NCBI GenBank assembly: GCA_029876055.1
Contig: CM056874.1
Coordinates: 7,440,001-7,504,000 of the forward strand
Length of the DNA: 64,000 nt
Direction of reading: 5' to 3'
Source of the DNA: Madurella fahalii
Lineage: Eukaryota > Ascomycota > Sordariomycetes > Sordariales
The position numbers were made by a program, and so were the translations under genes. Numbering within the stretch: the stretch's first letter is position 1; every line of letters starts with the position of its first letter. This document shows positions 25,635-37,722 of the stretch, one piece after another. The notes under the pieces are model-generated. The model did not search any database. It was not told where the DNA came from and was given only the letters and a program-made list of their open reading frames with translations.

Positions 25635-25992
25635 GTCTGCACATGAACTGGGGCCGTGGTCGAGGAAGTTGTAATTGACAAGTGTTGAGTGGTCTATCAG
25701 AGATTAAGAGGGTATCGCTAGGTACTATCTCATGTTTCTGCCGAGAGAAGGGTGTTTTCACCCACGCGCACATTCGGCGGAGCCCATTCGCAGCTGCCTC
25801 GTCAACTTACATCTTCAGGGCGCCAGGCCGACACAGTTTATCCGTCCATTCACACATCAGATACTTACATAATCGTACAGATGTATAAGGCAGCAGTCGA
25901 AAACCCATCTGAAGCTGCTCGCATCGACAAGACCGGGACCGACGCTGATTCCGGACACGGTCGAGATCGAACCCTCCTTCTCCCCGTCTCTC
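25635..25992. other. Short intergenic gap
   Basis: It separates the OPA3-like 3' end from the start of the hypothetical gene, both on the minus strand. It must hold the promoter of the hypothetical gene. No other feature seen. Confidence 0.5.
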
Positions 25993-26718
25993 TCAAGATA
26001 CCGGCGTCGGCGCCGGCGTCGCTAAAAGCGGCCTTTTTGTTTTGGGGTCCTTGAACGCTCTTAATGCTTCCTCGATCAGTTCGACCCGTTCTCGTTGCCT
26101 CCTCTCCTCTTCTTCAAGTGCCGCCTCTCTCCTGTCCAGCTCCTCCATCCGTCTCTCGAGGTCATGGATCATTTCCTTGTTCTTGTCGGGCTTCTGCGAA
26201 GCTTTCCAGTACTCATAGGTAATCAAGCCGCCGGCGACCGCAAGGATAAACGCATCCCCAATGACATCGGCAAAGAGGTCGACCGCCTTGGCCTCTGGCA
26301 GCGGCCTGAATTTGCGTTTCCACACGCTCCTTGGGGCTTCCTTGATCGGATGTGATTCCTTTGCTGTTGTCCCGTATTTCGCCTTGACATCGTCCTCCCG
26401 CTTCACTTGCTCCGCTGTTTTAACCGTGGGCGTCTCAGCCTTCTCTTTTGCTCTTTGTTCCGCATCCACGTTTCGTAGCAGCGCGACCGACAGCCGCATG
26501 TTGAGCTGGTGTATTACCTGACCATACCGCGCAGCAAAATCCCGAAATCTAGGGTGCTCGTGTGCTTGGTGCTTGATGTGGTTCTGTGGGAGCCTTATCA
26601 GCGACATGCATTCCGCGGAAACTGCTCACAGGTCGGGCATTATTAAACGAACCGCGCCGTATTTGGAGACATGGCGCACAAATAGCGCCGCAAGCTTGAA
26701 TAGCGGCAATGGAACCAT
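25993..26718 (-). CDS. OPA3-like mitochondrial protein
   Basis: Exons on the minus strand are 26653-26718 and 25993-26583, giving 218 residues. Exon 1 encodes MVPLPLFKLAALFVRHVSKY, the targeting segment typical of OPA3 homologues. Exon 2 continues NHIKHQAHEHPRFRDFAARYGQ, the conserved OPA3 core. A hydrophobic segment FILAVAGGLITYEYW lies near residues 135-150, followed by a highly charged coiled-coil (about 160-205, rich in Glu/Arg). OPA3 proteins sit at the mitochondrial membrane, and human OPA3 mutations cause optic atrophy with 3-methylglutaconic aciduria; the biochemical role is unclear. The donor is GTTCGT, weaker than consensus, but it is the only one that joins the two conserved blocks in phase. 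The gene is divergent from the polo kinase. Confidence 0.88.
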
Positions 26719-27666
26719 GATGCCCGGGGGCTGTCCGCCCGTCTTCAAGCCAACGAAGCGACTCGGAGCTCTGCAATCGGACGACGTGGAATCTTTACGG
26801 CGGCGGGTCCGGCAACAATTTGTGGATCGCGCTCGGATTCGGATAGTTCTCGTTGCTGCGATTGCTCTGTTGCTCGGTCGCTCGGTTGCTCGGTTGTTCT
26901 AAGTAGACAAGCCCCAGGCCTTGAGGATGTTGCGGTGTAATTATGTACAGGGTCGCATATTCAATTGCGAAACTCGTAATGCTCACTTCCAAAATTTGAG
27001 CCTGCGAGCAGCTTCGTCAGCGGGACGGAGTCATTCTCGGCTTTGGCGGGGAGCCAGTTCGAGGTCAAACAGCCAATGGTGCAGCGCCAAAACTGAGCCC
27101 CTGGCTGGGTTGGGAAGCTTATTTGGGACCCCTGCGGGTCCCCTATTCCGGTTGCTCTGACGACTGGAAAGTCACAAACAATGCAACCCAGTCCGGTTCT
27201 AGGCGGGCTCCAGCAGCTTCTTAGCACAGTAAATCAATCCACTGCACGCCTTCTGCCGACCGCCGAACAGCGACTGCATCCGGGCTCGTTGTTCTCGTTT
27301 CACGTTTGCACATAATTGCCGACAATAGCTCCTGGTGTTTATCACCTTTATGGTAGCCACCGTTCAACCCTGAATGACCAACAGTCCAATTGTAAGTTGT
27401 TTTCGTCGCCGCCGACCGTTTGGCGTCTCGGTGCTCGCTTTTTCGTCCGTTTGAAATTTATCGCGGTCGAGCACTGCAGGCTCGTTTCCACGTTGCGTTT
27501 CGTCACCTCACAATTGCGCCGTCGCTGTAGCAGCACTGACAATCAACACAGTTTGGCTGCACTGGTGGCTTTGGAGCTCAACGGCGAGATCGCGAGATCG
27601 TGAGCCAAATACAGTGATCACGGGCTCTACCGACTATCGGCCTCGATTCCCAGCACGTAACCCGCG
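26719..27666. other. Divergent promoter region between OPA3-like and polo kinase genes
   Basis: No gene. About 950 bases must carry both promoters. Near 26868-26898 is a short tandem of 8-mers of the type TTGCTCGG/TCGCTCGG. Around 27125-27142 there is a GGGACC...GGTCCC inverted repeat with a 6-base loop. Their role is unknown. Confidence 0.5.
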
Positions 27667-30600
27667 ATGGGCGCTAGGGGTATTGACATGGACGCGCTTT
27701 CTCCGAGGGATGCGAACGCCCAACGGCTCCCTCGCACTAACGAGCTGAAGACCAAGGCCGCAGCACAGCTCAAGACGGCCAGAGACAAGGAGCATCCGCC
27801 GCCGCCACCCAGCAATGTCGTCGAGCCTCCGAGCTCTGACCGAAAAGATGGTGTTGTGTATCAAGTGGGGAAGCTCTTGGGCAAAGGGGGATTCGCCATT
27901 TGCTACGAGGGCAAGGCAGCAGGGTCGGCGAGGCGGATTGCGCTGAAGATTGTCAAGAGCCAAATGCCGACGAAGATGGAGCAGAAGGTGGGTTCTCCGA
28001 CGATTCTCACCATCAGAGCGGTCAGGCCAGGCTAACAACGTCGCGTCTAGTTCCAAACCGAGCTGCAAATCCACTCAAAGATGCGTCACCAAAACATCGT
28101 GCAGTTCCACCGCGCCTTCACCTTCGAGAGCTGCACCTATTTGGTCCTGGAATTGTGTCCGAACGGCTCGCTTATGGACATGGTCAAGCGGCGCAAAGGG
28201 TTGACCGAGCCCGAGGTTCGCTTCTACACGGTACAGATCGCTGGCGCCATCAAGTACATGCACGCAAAGGGCATCATCCACCGCGATCTCAAGATGGGAA
28301 ACATCTTCCTCGACAAGTACATGAACGCGAAGATAGGGGACTTCGGCCTCGCTGCGCTGCTTCTTACGGGCAAGGACATGCAGGTCATGCGACGGACAAC
28401 ACTGTGCGGGACGCCAAACTACATCGCCCCGGAGATTTTGGAGAAGGGAAAGAAAGGCCATGACCACATGGTTGACATATGGAGCTTGGGGATTATCGTG
28501 TAAGCACTCGTCTTCTTGCGCGTTCCGTTGACGAGAGCCATGTTCTGATGCAGACCAGGTTCGCGATGCTCACGTCAAAACCTCCCTTCCAATCCTCAAC
28601 AACGGACGAGATTTACCGCCGCGCAAGAGACCGGGACTATGAATGGCCTTCATCGGAAACTTCGCAGCAGTACATTAGCCCGGAGGCTAAAGATCTGGTA
28701 GCCACGATGCTCCAAGATGCCGACAAGAGACCAGATCCGGACACAATCGTCAGCCACCCCTTTTTCACCTCTGGATACATGCCCCTTGCCTCGGATATCA
28801 CGTACAAGCTGCGTGAACTCGCGCCAGAGAACCCTGCGTTCTATGAGCCGCTTGCCAATTCCAAGATGGAAGCACTCAACCTTCAGAACGTCCAGGAGAT
28901 GTGCAGAGAATGCGGCGTCGGTCCGTGGTCGCAGTCACAGTTGACGTTCAAGAATATCTGGAGGGAAATGGCAGAAGAAGAGCAGAACGGCCTCACGCCA
29001 GTTATCCCGTTAGCTGAGGGCATCGTCTACCGGCCGTTCGACGAGATCAAGAGCGAGCAGAGACTCCAGGCCCGTCTCGCAGCACAACAAGCCGCGCAGC
29101 AGCCTTCGCAGTCTTCGCAGTCGTTCCAGCTTCCAGACCGAACCAACGAGCTCAGCAGTTTCAGTCAAAGCATTCAACCTCAGAGAGCACCCTCGGGTCT
29201 CCTCCGCGCCCCTCCACAGAGCTTCGCAGCTCAGCAGAGAGCGCAGCACAAACCAACCAATACGGTGGGTGTCGCCCGAGCTCAGACCGTCACCGAACCG
29301 GCTTCAAGAACGACAAGCAGTTTGCGCTCGCGCTCCACACGAGAGGCGTCTGCCGCGCCCCCAAAGCCCGAGACTGCCCCGACCTCAAAGGTGGCGACCC
29401 GCAGCCTGCGCAGCCAAATTACGTCGACGAGAAGCCAAACTTCAGGGAACTCAGAGCAGCCCGCTCCTCAGAGACGGCCATCAACCTCTGCGAGACAGAA
29501 GCCTCAGAAGGAAGAGAAACTGTCGCTTTTCAGCCCGTCCGAGTACCAAGAAGCGGTTCCCGGCACCCGGCCGGATGTTGTTTTAGACCGTCTCCAGAAG
29601 CTGCAATCCGAACTCGAAAGAGCACTCAATTCTCGCAGCATGGCCCTTTTGTCTTCTAGGGAGAAGACGCCGTCCCCTCCCCATATTGTGGTGAAGTGGG
29701 TCGACTACACCAACAAGTTTGGCCTGGGCTATATCCTGAATGACGGAAGTGTGGGTTGCATCCTCCGAAGCATCCCATCACAAGACGGATCCAAGTCTGG
29801 CATGTTGCCCCCTGCCTGCATGCTGGTTCACGGAGCAGAACGGCACTGCCAACGCAAGGACGAACCGAGCTACAGAGACAGGCACCAAATCGTGCCTATG
29901 AAGGAAGGCATCTACTTTTACGAGAACAATGGCGAGGACGGCATCTCGCGCGTCCGAGTTGCCCCGGAAAACTTTGTTGTTCCGGTGCATCCAGATGGCA
30001 CGGTCGGAAAGCTATCGGCGGGCAAGGATATCTACGACCACCGCAAACGGGAAAGGATCGTGTTGTGGAAGAAGTTTGCCAATTACATGATCACATATGG
30101 ACGGGAGATGGAGAGTCCCGGCCCGGCAGACGACGCACCGATTCGAGTTCCTACAATCACAGACTTTACCGCGGCGCCTAGCGACGTAGTAACCTTCTAC
30201 CAGCGCTTTGGCGACGTTGGTTGCTGGATGTTCTGCGACGGGCATCTGCAGGTAAGGCAATTTTTTTTCTTTTTCTTTTTTTTTTTTTCCTGAAAGTCCC
30301 TGGTTCCTTTTACTGACATTGGTGCTAGTTCAACTTCCCAGATCACACCAAAATCGTGATCGACTCGACCGGAACCTGGTGCCACTTCTGGCATCTCCCT
30401 CAGGTTGCCGCTAAGCGCCTGCAAGAGACGGGCTCGCTTGCCGAGTCGGCGCTAGACGACAGGGCGGTCCTCTCATATCCGCTCCAGACACTCCTCAACT
30501 TTGCCACCGTCCCCAAGAGCACGAGCAACCCGACCCGCCGCCGCCCTGAGATCAGCCCGGAGCTGCAGGGCATCCCGGCCGCCAACCACTTCCGCCAGAA

Positions 30601-30850
30601 GATCGAGTTCATCCGGGACATTGTGCGCGAGTGGAACGCCAATGGCGGCATCGGCAACAGCGACATGAGCCGCGAGAAGCGCCTACGGTGGACCGGCATG
30701 CGCGAGACACGCAACGTCCAGATCCCCGCCAAGCACGTTTGGGTCACGATTGGCGCACGCTGGGGCGACGAGCGCCTGTCTGCGTATGTCGACCCGCGAC
30801 GGCCGGATGAGATTGGGCCGGATATTGACGAGACGCGGAGGCGGGGATGA
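27667..30850 (+). CDS. cdc5: Polo-like kinase (Cdc5/PLK1 homologue)
   Basis: Exons are 27667-27987, 28051-28499, 28559-30251 and 30329-30850, giving 994 residues. The kinase domain runs from about 60 to 330: GKGGFAICYE glycine loop, ALKIVKS lysine, HRDLKMGNIF catalytic loop (Asp186), DFGLAA, and the polo activation loop RRTTLCGTPNYIAPE. A Gln/Ser/Arg-rich linker of nearly 300 residues follows. Polo box 1 is near 630-700 (VVKWVDYTNKFGLGYILNDG) and polo box 2 near 800-875 (VTFYQRFGDVGCWM, then DHTKIVIDSTG with the His and Lys expected to bind phosphopeptide). Polo kinases control mitotic entry, spindle and septation. The second donor was set so that IIV-FAMLTSKPPF reads through. The protein is longer than yeast or human polo kinases; long linkers are known in filamentous fungi. 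Confidence 0.96.
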
Positions 30851-31708
30851 GCAGAGTAGAGCGTTTTGGTTTCTCTAACGGGCATGGCCGGGGAAAGGAG
30901 TACAATACCGGGAATGAAATGGAAACAGACGGGGATGACACGGAGACCGGAGTTTATTTGGGCGCAGCGGCGTAAACGGGGAGAGCGCGTACCAGGGGCT
31001 TATGAGCGATGTTTGTCAATTGTAGACTGGGGGTTGTTTATTTTGTTGTTGTCGTTGTCTGAACGGATGGGGCGGGGGAACATGTTACGACGCCATGACT
31101 CCTCTCTCTCCATCTCTCTTTCTCTCTCTCAGGTTGACGATCAGGTACTTTTGAGCAGACGGCGCTTTGGTTAGGGTCAAAGGGGGTTATGCGCGTGTAG
31201 TTCAGTTGTGTTACCTTTCTTTCTTTTTTTCTTTCTTTCTCTTTTTATTTCAGCTTAATTGCTCTTCTTTGTCCTTGCATGTTATAGCATGTTACATGTG
31301 TAGGGTTATTGCGTGCAGCCTCTCGTTTGGTGCTTAATCCTGGGTTTTTTTTCCTTTCTGAAGCTGACTGTGCGGAGTTGTGGTTGGGGAAGCCTAATAC
31401 CAACGATCCGGTTTCTGCAATAGAATAAGAGCTTCTATTGAGGTGTGAAAGTCTTGCTTTGATTTTAGGTGTGATCATGGTGATGTATGATCTGTCTACC
31501 CGTGTTCTTATCATTGGCGGGCGCCCCGACTGCTATGAGGATGCCCAATAGTTATAACTCATCTCATTCGACCGTTTCTCTAAACTAGTGTGTCTCAGGA
31601 TATACATGGATGCATGTTGGTATTCTTGCACAGCGGCAATAGCCGCATTTACTCTCCGACAGAGAGCTATAATTTCTCCTTGTTGACATCAGGAGAATTA
31701 GAACGCTC
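30851..31708. other. Convergent gap with pyrimidine microsatellites
   Basis: It lies between the 3' ends of the polo kinase (+) and the FAD monooxygenase (-). It contains a (TC)n-rich run at about 31099-31131 and a long T/C-rich run at 31209-31252. No gene seen. Confidence 0.6.
31099..31131. repeat. Imperfect (TC)n tract
   Basis: A CTCTCTCTCCATCTCTCTTTCTCTCTCTC-type run with few interruptions in the 3' flank of the polo kinase gene. No function implied. Confidence 0.8.
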
Positions 31709-33311
31709 TTATTCCTTGAGCGCAGCGCTCGCGTGGGCAATCTCGTCGTGACTGAAATTGTAGGTTTGAAATTCCGTCGCTGTAGAAGCAGAGCGCGGCC
31801 AACGTCAGCTTGTTCACTCCTGGTTCTGACTACTGATGAGTACTTAGCGGGGGATATAACTTACTGTCAACCTGCGGCTTACCGTCTATCCAATCCCGCC
31901 CTGCCAGTCGCGAGAAGTGTTGGATGGTATGGGCACGCTCATATCGGATTGACTCGTACAGCTTGAGGCGTGCGGGGACTTCTTCGGGGGTTATTGACCG
32001 CGGCAGGACGATGGACAGAGCGGCTGCGTCTTCTATTGCCTGGGCGGCTCCTTGGCCTTGGTCTTTATGGGTGGTTTAGTGACCGACCGGCTACTACTAG
32101 TACTACTAGTCGGCAGGAGTTATTCAACTTACAGGGTGTAAAAGGGTGCGCGGCATCTCCAATGAGGGCCAGCTTTCCCGTGGCCCAATTTGGGAGTTTC
32201 TCCACGTCCAACAGCTGCCAAACCTTGATTGTCGAGGGATCTGCCTTCATGAAAAGTGCTTTAAGACGGGGGTCAAAGTCTTCGTAGACCTTGAGCACCT
32301 GGTCGAGAGATGCTTGCTTGTCCCACTCTGGACGAAGTTAGTGTGCTGGGCCGTAAGGAGGATACTAGTATGCTTATGATGTACGCCTTACCATCACTCT
32401 GAACGGCATGTGACTCGGCTTCCGGATGGATGCAGATGATATTCAGCAGCTGGTTGTTCTGGCATAGATACATCACCACCCGCCTGTCGTCTCCGTACCA
32501 CAACGTAAGAGCGTTCAATGGCTTGACCAGGGGAGCTGCGGTGTCGTCTGCTTCGGCGATTGATCGGGGTATCATGAATCTGAAGGCCGCTTTTCCAGAG
32601 CTAAGAAGCTTGACATCCTGGATGTACTTTCTCGTTGTGGACTAGGTCGGAACCGGTTAGCCGCCGTCATAAATGATCAGTTTACGTCCGGGGCACGTTA
32701 CGTAGATACCATCAGCTCCAATAACAACATCGGCTGCGACTCTGGCGCCGTCTTCCAAGGTGACCGTCCCTTGTTCTGGGTCGACAGCTACGGCCCTGCT
32801 AGATGTGAATAATCTCGCAGGGATGCCAGGTCCTTCCTCAGACGTCGCAATCTCCTTCAATGTTTCATGTAGTGCGACGCGGTAAACAAGGTGCCAGGGA
32901 TGCCTCCAGCGTTTGTTCTCCGAGGTGAGGTCACGATCCGTCTGTAATTCCCCGTCCTTTGCGTACTCGATTAGACGGCTCATCGGTGTTGCTCCAAACG
33001 TTTCCGCGAAGATCCCCCAAGCTCGCAGAATTCCGCTGGCATTGGGACACATATGGGCCGCCGCGCCAAACTCGTGGGCAAAGCTGGATTTCTCATATAG
33101 CTGTGCATAAGACGTTAGCACTGACGACGTCCCGCTCTACCGCCGAGCTGCTCATACTGACATGAACGATGTGCCCGTTTCGCCGTAGCCCAACGGCGGC
33201 AGCCATTCCACCAATTCCCGCGCCAATGATGACAATTCTCAACGGGCTTGTGGAGCTAGGAGTGTTGGCATTCCTTTCTCCATAATCGCGCGAGATGTCT
33301 TGTCCCTCCAT
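31709..33311 (-). CDS. FAD-dependent aromatic-ring-hydroxylase-type monooxygenase
   Basis: Exons on the minus strand are 33162-33311, 32702-33100, 32392-32641, 32133-32327, 31883-32062 and 31709-31779, giving 414 residues. Class A flavin monooxygenase motifs are in order: dinucleotide fold VIIGAGIGGMAAAVGL (about 27-42); DG motif VVIGADGIYSTTR; and GD motif LALIGDAAHPFTPYQGQGA followed by AIEDAAAL. It resembles fungal salicylate-hydroxylase-like enzymes. Such enzymes use NAD(P)H and O2 to hydroxylate aromatic or polyketide substrates; the substrate cannot be told. The last exon gives TYNFSHDEIAHASAALKE, a typical tail for the group. Neighbours are housekeeping genes and no polyketide or peptide synthase is nearby, so a stand-alone catabolic or detoxifying role is likelier than a cluster role. 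All six exons keep phase, so it looks intact. Confidence 0.92.
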
Positions 33312-34419
33312 CACGATAACGTCAAGGTCAGTAAACTGTTAACGATAATGATAAAGGTCAGTAGAACCGTCTTTGGAAACTGAAATGCGAATTGGTTCTG
33401 TCCTCAGAGGGACTGCCAGCAATACATACCTTAGGACAAGATGTTGGCCCATCGGCACACGGCACATAAAGGCGAGCCCTTACTGATCATCAAGGGGATT
33501 AGTCACGATGATCAGTACCGCATGAATCCCATGAGGTCCGAGAGAGCCGGGAACGGCTGTCACGATTTCAATGCCACATCGGCTCGCGTACGCGCCCTGG
33601 ACTACCGCACCACTCTGAGGGATTGATACATTTCCCTACTGAAAATAAGGCACAGTTTTGAGGAGCTGGCAGTTTTGAGAGGATGCGCAATAGTGAGCGT
33701 AGAATGAGCCGGCCGGCGCTAAGGGCTAATGTGTCTCTGTGTCTCTGAAAGCAGTACCAGGGGGGAAGGGGCCTCGTTTTGATTATGATGCTGTCTTCAA
33801 CTTAGTTGAGGGTCAGTTTTGCCGGCCCCGGATATATCGGGGCTTAGAGGTGCGAAATAACGACTTTGACCCGACTGTAGCAACTCGGCTCGGGTGTTCG
33901 CTGGAAGTCGGAAATGCTGGATTTGCACCAGGTGCATTCTAAATTTAGCGCTGTTGGTTGGCTGATCCGTCCTCGTGTCCCGAGTGCCTTGTTCTCCGTT
34001 TTGCCACAAGCTCGTTCAGCGAGATATCGAGGCAGAGATAGGCCGGGTTGGATATACCTTGAAGTTCATAGTATTATAGTCGCGAGTAGATAGTTTATAA
34101 CTTGCGTCGGAGGAACAAAGAAGCTTCAAGATTGCTTAAAAATTTCAAACGCGGCATGCGAAGTCTTTCGGATACCACTACCTAGCATTTCAGTGGTTAT
34201 CCAGACGTGGCAAGTGCGGTCGATGTACGTTTATACATCTTAGGTATTCAGCGGAAGGCAGCGGCTGCGAGTCAATACCAAAGTAACAAACCTGCAAGTT
34301 ACTACGGGTACCAAAGGACACAGCCACAAGAAGAGCCAGCGACCGCTCTAGCAGATCAGAGAGAACCCCCCAAGTACACCAGGCCAAAATGCCAGCAATA
34401 ACCATCCAAACAAACCCCC
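33312..34419. other. Intergenic region, no gene recognised
   Basis: Contains the monooxygenase promoter side (33312 onward). Open frames do not exceed about 79 codons. One minus-strand frame at 34190-34429 has a hydrophobic run but overlaps the next gene's end and has no supporting structure. Confidence 0.5.
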
Positions 34420-35888
34420 CTACACCCACATTATTCCGCGCTGAATACGCTCAATCTCCCCCATCCCACTCTCATCCTCAAGCAACTCACACAGCAACCA
34501 TCCAGCCTCAATCACCCCCCGCACTTCCCTTTCCTCCCTTTCACCCCCGTCCCATAGCGACTCTTTCTCCTTACCACCCTCTTCATATTCATCATCATCA
34601 TCATCATAAGCAGCAAGGGCGGCGGCAGCGGCGGCGGTGGCGCAACCCTGCAAACCCTCAACCCGAAGGCAACCAGCCACAACCACCTCCGCCCAGCTTA
34701 GAACCTTGCTCATATCTCTCAGCGCAGCCGCCTCGCCCCGGGTCCTGACGAGCTCGCTTGACTGCGATTGAAGCCTCCGACTCTGGAAGATGGCCTGCCG
34801 CTGCCCGGTGGATGGTAGAGCGCAGCCAGAGGAGGGTGCAGATGGTGCTGGTGTTGTGGAGGAGCGAGCCGGTCGCTGTTGATGCGGTTGTCCGGGACGG
34901 GGAGATACTGGAATTGTTAGTATGATTGGTATCAGAGCCGGATGTGGAAGGGGTAGACTCGGGATCTGGGTTACGGCCATGATCTGGGTTTGGGTCTGTA
35001 TCGGGTTCCTGCCTTTGATGGAAGCTGTTGATGTTGTTGTTTCCTGACTCCGGGGCCGGGGACGAGTATCGGGATGAGAATGGGGACGGGAAAGAGAATG
35101 ACAATGACAATGGGATAGGGTTTGCCGCCCGGGGTAGTGGTGATGGTTCAAGCGTATGCACGGGTTGTCCGGGGCTGGCGAAAGGAGTGTTTGGGGTTCT
35201 GGTTCTTTGCTCCTGGGCTAGGTCGTGGGGAGCTGGCTGTGGGGAGTAGACACGGGGATGCGGATAGGGGGTGTGACGATGCCGATGCCGATGCCGATGC
35301 CGATGCCGATGCCGGTGCCGGTGCCGGTTCCTCCTCTCCGTCGTGTTGCCCTGGGTGCTCTTTCTAAGGAAAGGAGAACCGATATGACCCAACCCGTTGG
35401 CGGTGTAGACTCGGATGTACCGGTTCGTAGCAGCTAGGCAAGCGTCGTGCACCGCACTAATTATGGCAACGAATGAAGCGGAAAGGGCCGCATGGTATTC
35501 AGGGCTTTGGCGTAGTGCCTTTGGGGTTGGGGGTTCCGGCGGTGACGAAGTTAGCCACGCCGGTTGGGCGTGCTGCCTTATTGGGGATGGTCGGGCCAAG
35601 GCAGGGTTGTTCAGGGGCTGCCTCCGTGTTGTCGCCGATGGAACCGAAGACTCCTCGAGCTGCGTTCGCGGACTTATTGGTTCCTCTTGTATCACATGGG
35701 AAGTTGCCCCCCTGCCAACTGATCGGCTTGAATGAAACATGCTGGTCGAGGAGAGGATCCGGCACTTTTCGATTGCACTGCGATAGCGTAACCTTAAGGC
35801 TGGTGTGTGGGCTGGGAACACTCGTGTTCGGCGTGTAGATGGATTGGCTGGGTGACCCAGGCTGTTGGAGTATCTGCTCAGAGGCCAT
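34420..35888 (-). CDS. Hypothetical protein gene with two apparent frame breaks
   Basis: Three overlapping minus-strand frames look like parts of one protein of about 488 residues. Frame A starts at 35888 (MASEQILQQPGSPSQSIYTP) and runs to near 35520. Frame B carries EYHAALSASFVAIISAVHDA, a His/Arg hexanucleotide repeat and LLHNTSTICTLLWLRSTIHR. Frame C carries AIFQSRRLQSQSSELVRTRG through VLSWAEVVVAGCLRVEG to the stop at 34420. The breaks fall near 35518-35524 (CCCCAAAGGC) and 34803-34808 (CCGGGC). Each would be healed by one fewer base, and neither shows a good intron. So this is either a decaying gene or one with two single-base sequence errors. Function unknown; no domain recognised. Introns elsewhere could give a different model. 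Confidence 0.45.
35278..35327. repeat. (GATGCC)n hexanucleotide microsatellite
   Basis: Six GATGCC units followed by GGTGCC variants. On the minus strand it lies inside the hypothetical gene and is read as alternating His-Arg in the frame that carries the flanking conserved-looking blocks. Being a multiple of three, length change there would not break the frame. Confidence 0.9.
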
Positions 35889-36132
35889 GTTCAAGGATTC
35901 ATGATATTGGTTTGGTGTTGTGGGAACGACGGACCAACGACTTCAAGTGTGTTGCTTTTATATCACTTGCGAACAAGGCCGTGGAGGATACTCCAGAATA
36001 CGTTTGGATAAAACCAATCGGGAAAACCGCCGTGGGTGGTGATTTAGATGGAGTCGATGAAAGACGAAGTTCAAAGCGATTGTCTCAGACAAGAATTGCA
36101 TTGATACCTTAAGACTGCAACTACTCTAGCGC

Positions 36133-37329
36133 TACACGTTCCAGATGACAATGCGCCCGTCCACTCCGCTCGCTGCCTTGTGTCAGCAGTTGAATCATGA
36201 GGAAAGGATAACGTCACTTACAGCTGAACTTCTTCAGGGAGGCTCCAGACGTTTCGTACGGCCGGAGCATTGTAATGGTGTTTTGGTGGACCGTCTTGAG
36301 CTGAGTGTCGTCCTTGACCTTGCCCTTCAGATCCATCTGTCTAAACATGTTCAAGGCGGATTCCTCCCGCTGGTCACCCATGCCAGGTCGTCCCTTGGCC
36401 TCCAGCGTGCCGCTCAGCTGCCAGCCGTCAATCCCTCCTCTGAAGCGGAAGGCCTCGCAGTCATGTCCGGCAGCGATGATCTCGGCCTCGCCGTTCCAGA
36501 CCAGGCTCATGAAGGGCAGCAGCTGGGTGTTGATGCTGATCACAGCCTTAGGTGGCTGCTCAGGGGCGCTCGGATAGACGACCGTAATGCTGCTGTCATG
36601 GGCGGCATAGGCTAGGGCATCGCCGCTGGGTGAAAACGCGACTGCGTGCACCCAACCCGCCGAGTTGTTCAAGTACTCGCCGCAGACCGTGTTGAAGGGG
36701 AGTCTCTCGCCCCAGGCAGTGGGCTCGGGTCTGGCATCTACTCCCTTGATGAAACTCGAAAAGACGCGGGCGTGCGCATCGGTCGAGCCGGCAGCGAGGA
36801 GCACCGAGTTGGGGTGCCAGGCCACAGTGGTGACAGTGCTGCGGATCGGCTTCTTCAGATGCTTTGAGACCCACCAGTCATTCTCCTCCTCAAAGTAGCA
36901 GATGGCAATGAGCCTGTCCCCGGAACCGACAGCGAACTTGGTCTCGGACGGCGACCAGCGCACAAACGTGGCGGCGCGATTGATGCGCAGCAGGACAAGA
37001 GTGGGCTTGTAGCCCTGGGGTGTTGGCTCCCAGACGAGAGCGTTGCGGTCTAGCAGCTGTCAGTCGGGTTTGCCTCGTTTGCATAATCTCGGCTGCGAAG
37101 ACTTGCCCTGGGAGCAGGTTACAATGCGGCCCGAGTTCGGCGCAATGTCGACGCTAGTCACAGTCTTGTCGTGGCCCTTAAGCTCATCCTTCAGTTTGAA
37201 AGCATTGCCGACCTTGCCGTAGAGCTCGACGGCCGTGTCCCGCGCAATTGCCAACGTCTTGCGGTCGGCCGAGAACGAGTGGTCGGCGATGGGGTTGTGG
37301 AAGAGATGGTGGACCTCGGGCGCAGACAT
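36133..37329 (-). CDS. arc40: Arp2/3 complex subunit 1 (ARPC1/Arc40/Sop2), WD40 protein
   Basis: Exons on the minus strand are 37107-37329, 36222-37049 and 36133-36173, giving 363 residues. It starts MSAPEVHHLFHNPIADHSFS and has WD40 blades with GHDKTVTSVDIAPNSGRIVT, RNALVWEP, STVTTVAWHPNSVLLAAGST and a final GVDGRIVIWNV, all ARPC1 signatures. It is the beta-propeller subunit of the actin-branching Arp2/3 complex at cortical patches. Intron 1 (37050-37106) has a GC donor (G|GCAAGT). No GT donor nearby restores Q-D-R-N-A-L-V-W, the conserved blade junction. Divergent from the U2B'' gene across 393 bases. Confidence 0.95.
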
Positions 37330-37722
37330 TTTTGCCGTCGTGTCTCTGCTCGCGATAGGAGTAGCTCTCTACTATCGCTTGCCGGCTAGTTTGGGTGGTT
37401 GTAGGTGGGAGGGATGATGTGGTGGAGGGGTGGTCCGGGGGAGCTTGTTCGGCTGACGTTGATTACAATAGCCCTAATGGTGGGGCTCTGGCCTTTCTAA
37501 GTGATAGAAACGCCGGGGGTTCGCTCTTGGCAATTTCAACGCCGCCTGCGGCTCGCCGTCCCCAATTTTCTTGCGCGAGGCAGCATCCACCGATTGATTT
37601 CACAGCAAACGACGCGACCAAAGACGACTTATCTTCAGCTCGGGTTGCGAGCCGGTCTTAGCGCACCAGGGGCCTCACACAATTATCATCTCACAAAGCG
37701 CCAAAAGCGTCAGGACGCGACA
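37330..37722. other. Bidirectional promoter between ARPC1 and U2B''
   Basis: The two housekeeping genes diverge from this 393-base gap, so it should hold both promoters and leaders. No TATA-like element is obvious. The plus-strand frame is open upstream of the U2B'' ATG from 37501, but that part lacks domain character. Confidence 0.6.

Noticed and set aside
34190..34429. Minus-strand frame with a hydrophobic segment
   Set aside because: It overlaps the end of the hypothetical gene in another frame, is short, and has no second supporting feature.
35028..35437. Plus-strand frames giving Met-Pro or Ala-Asp repeats
   Set aside because: They are translations of the GATGCC microsatellite in unused frames.
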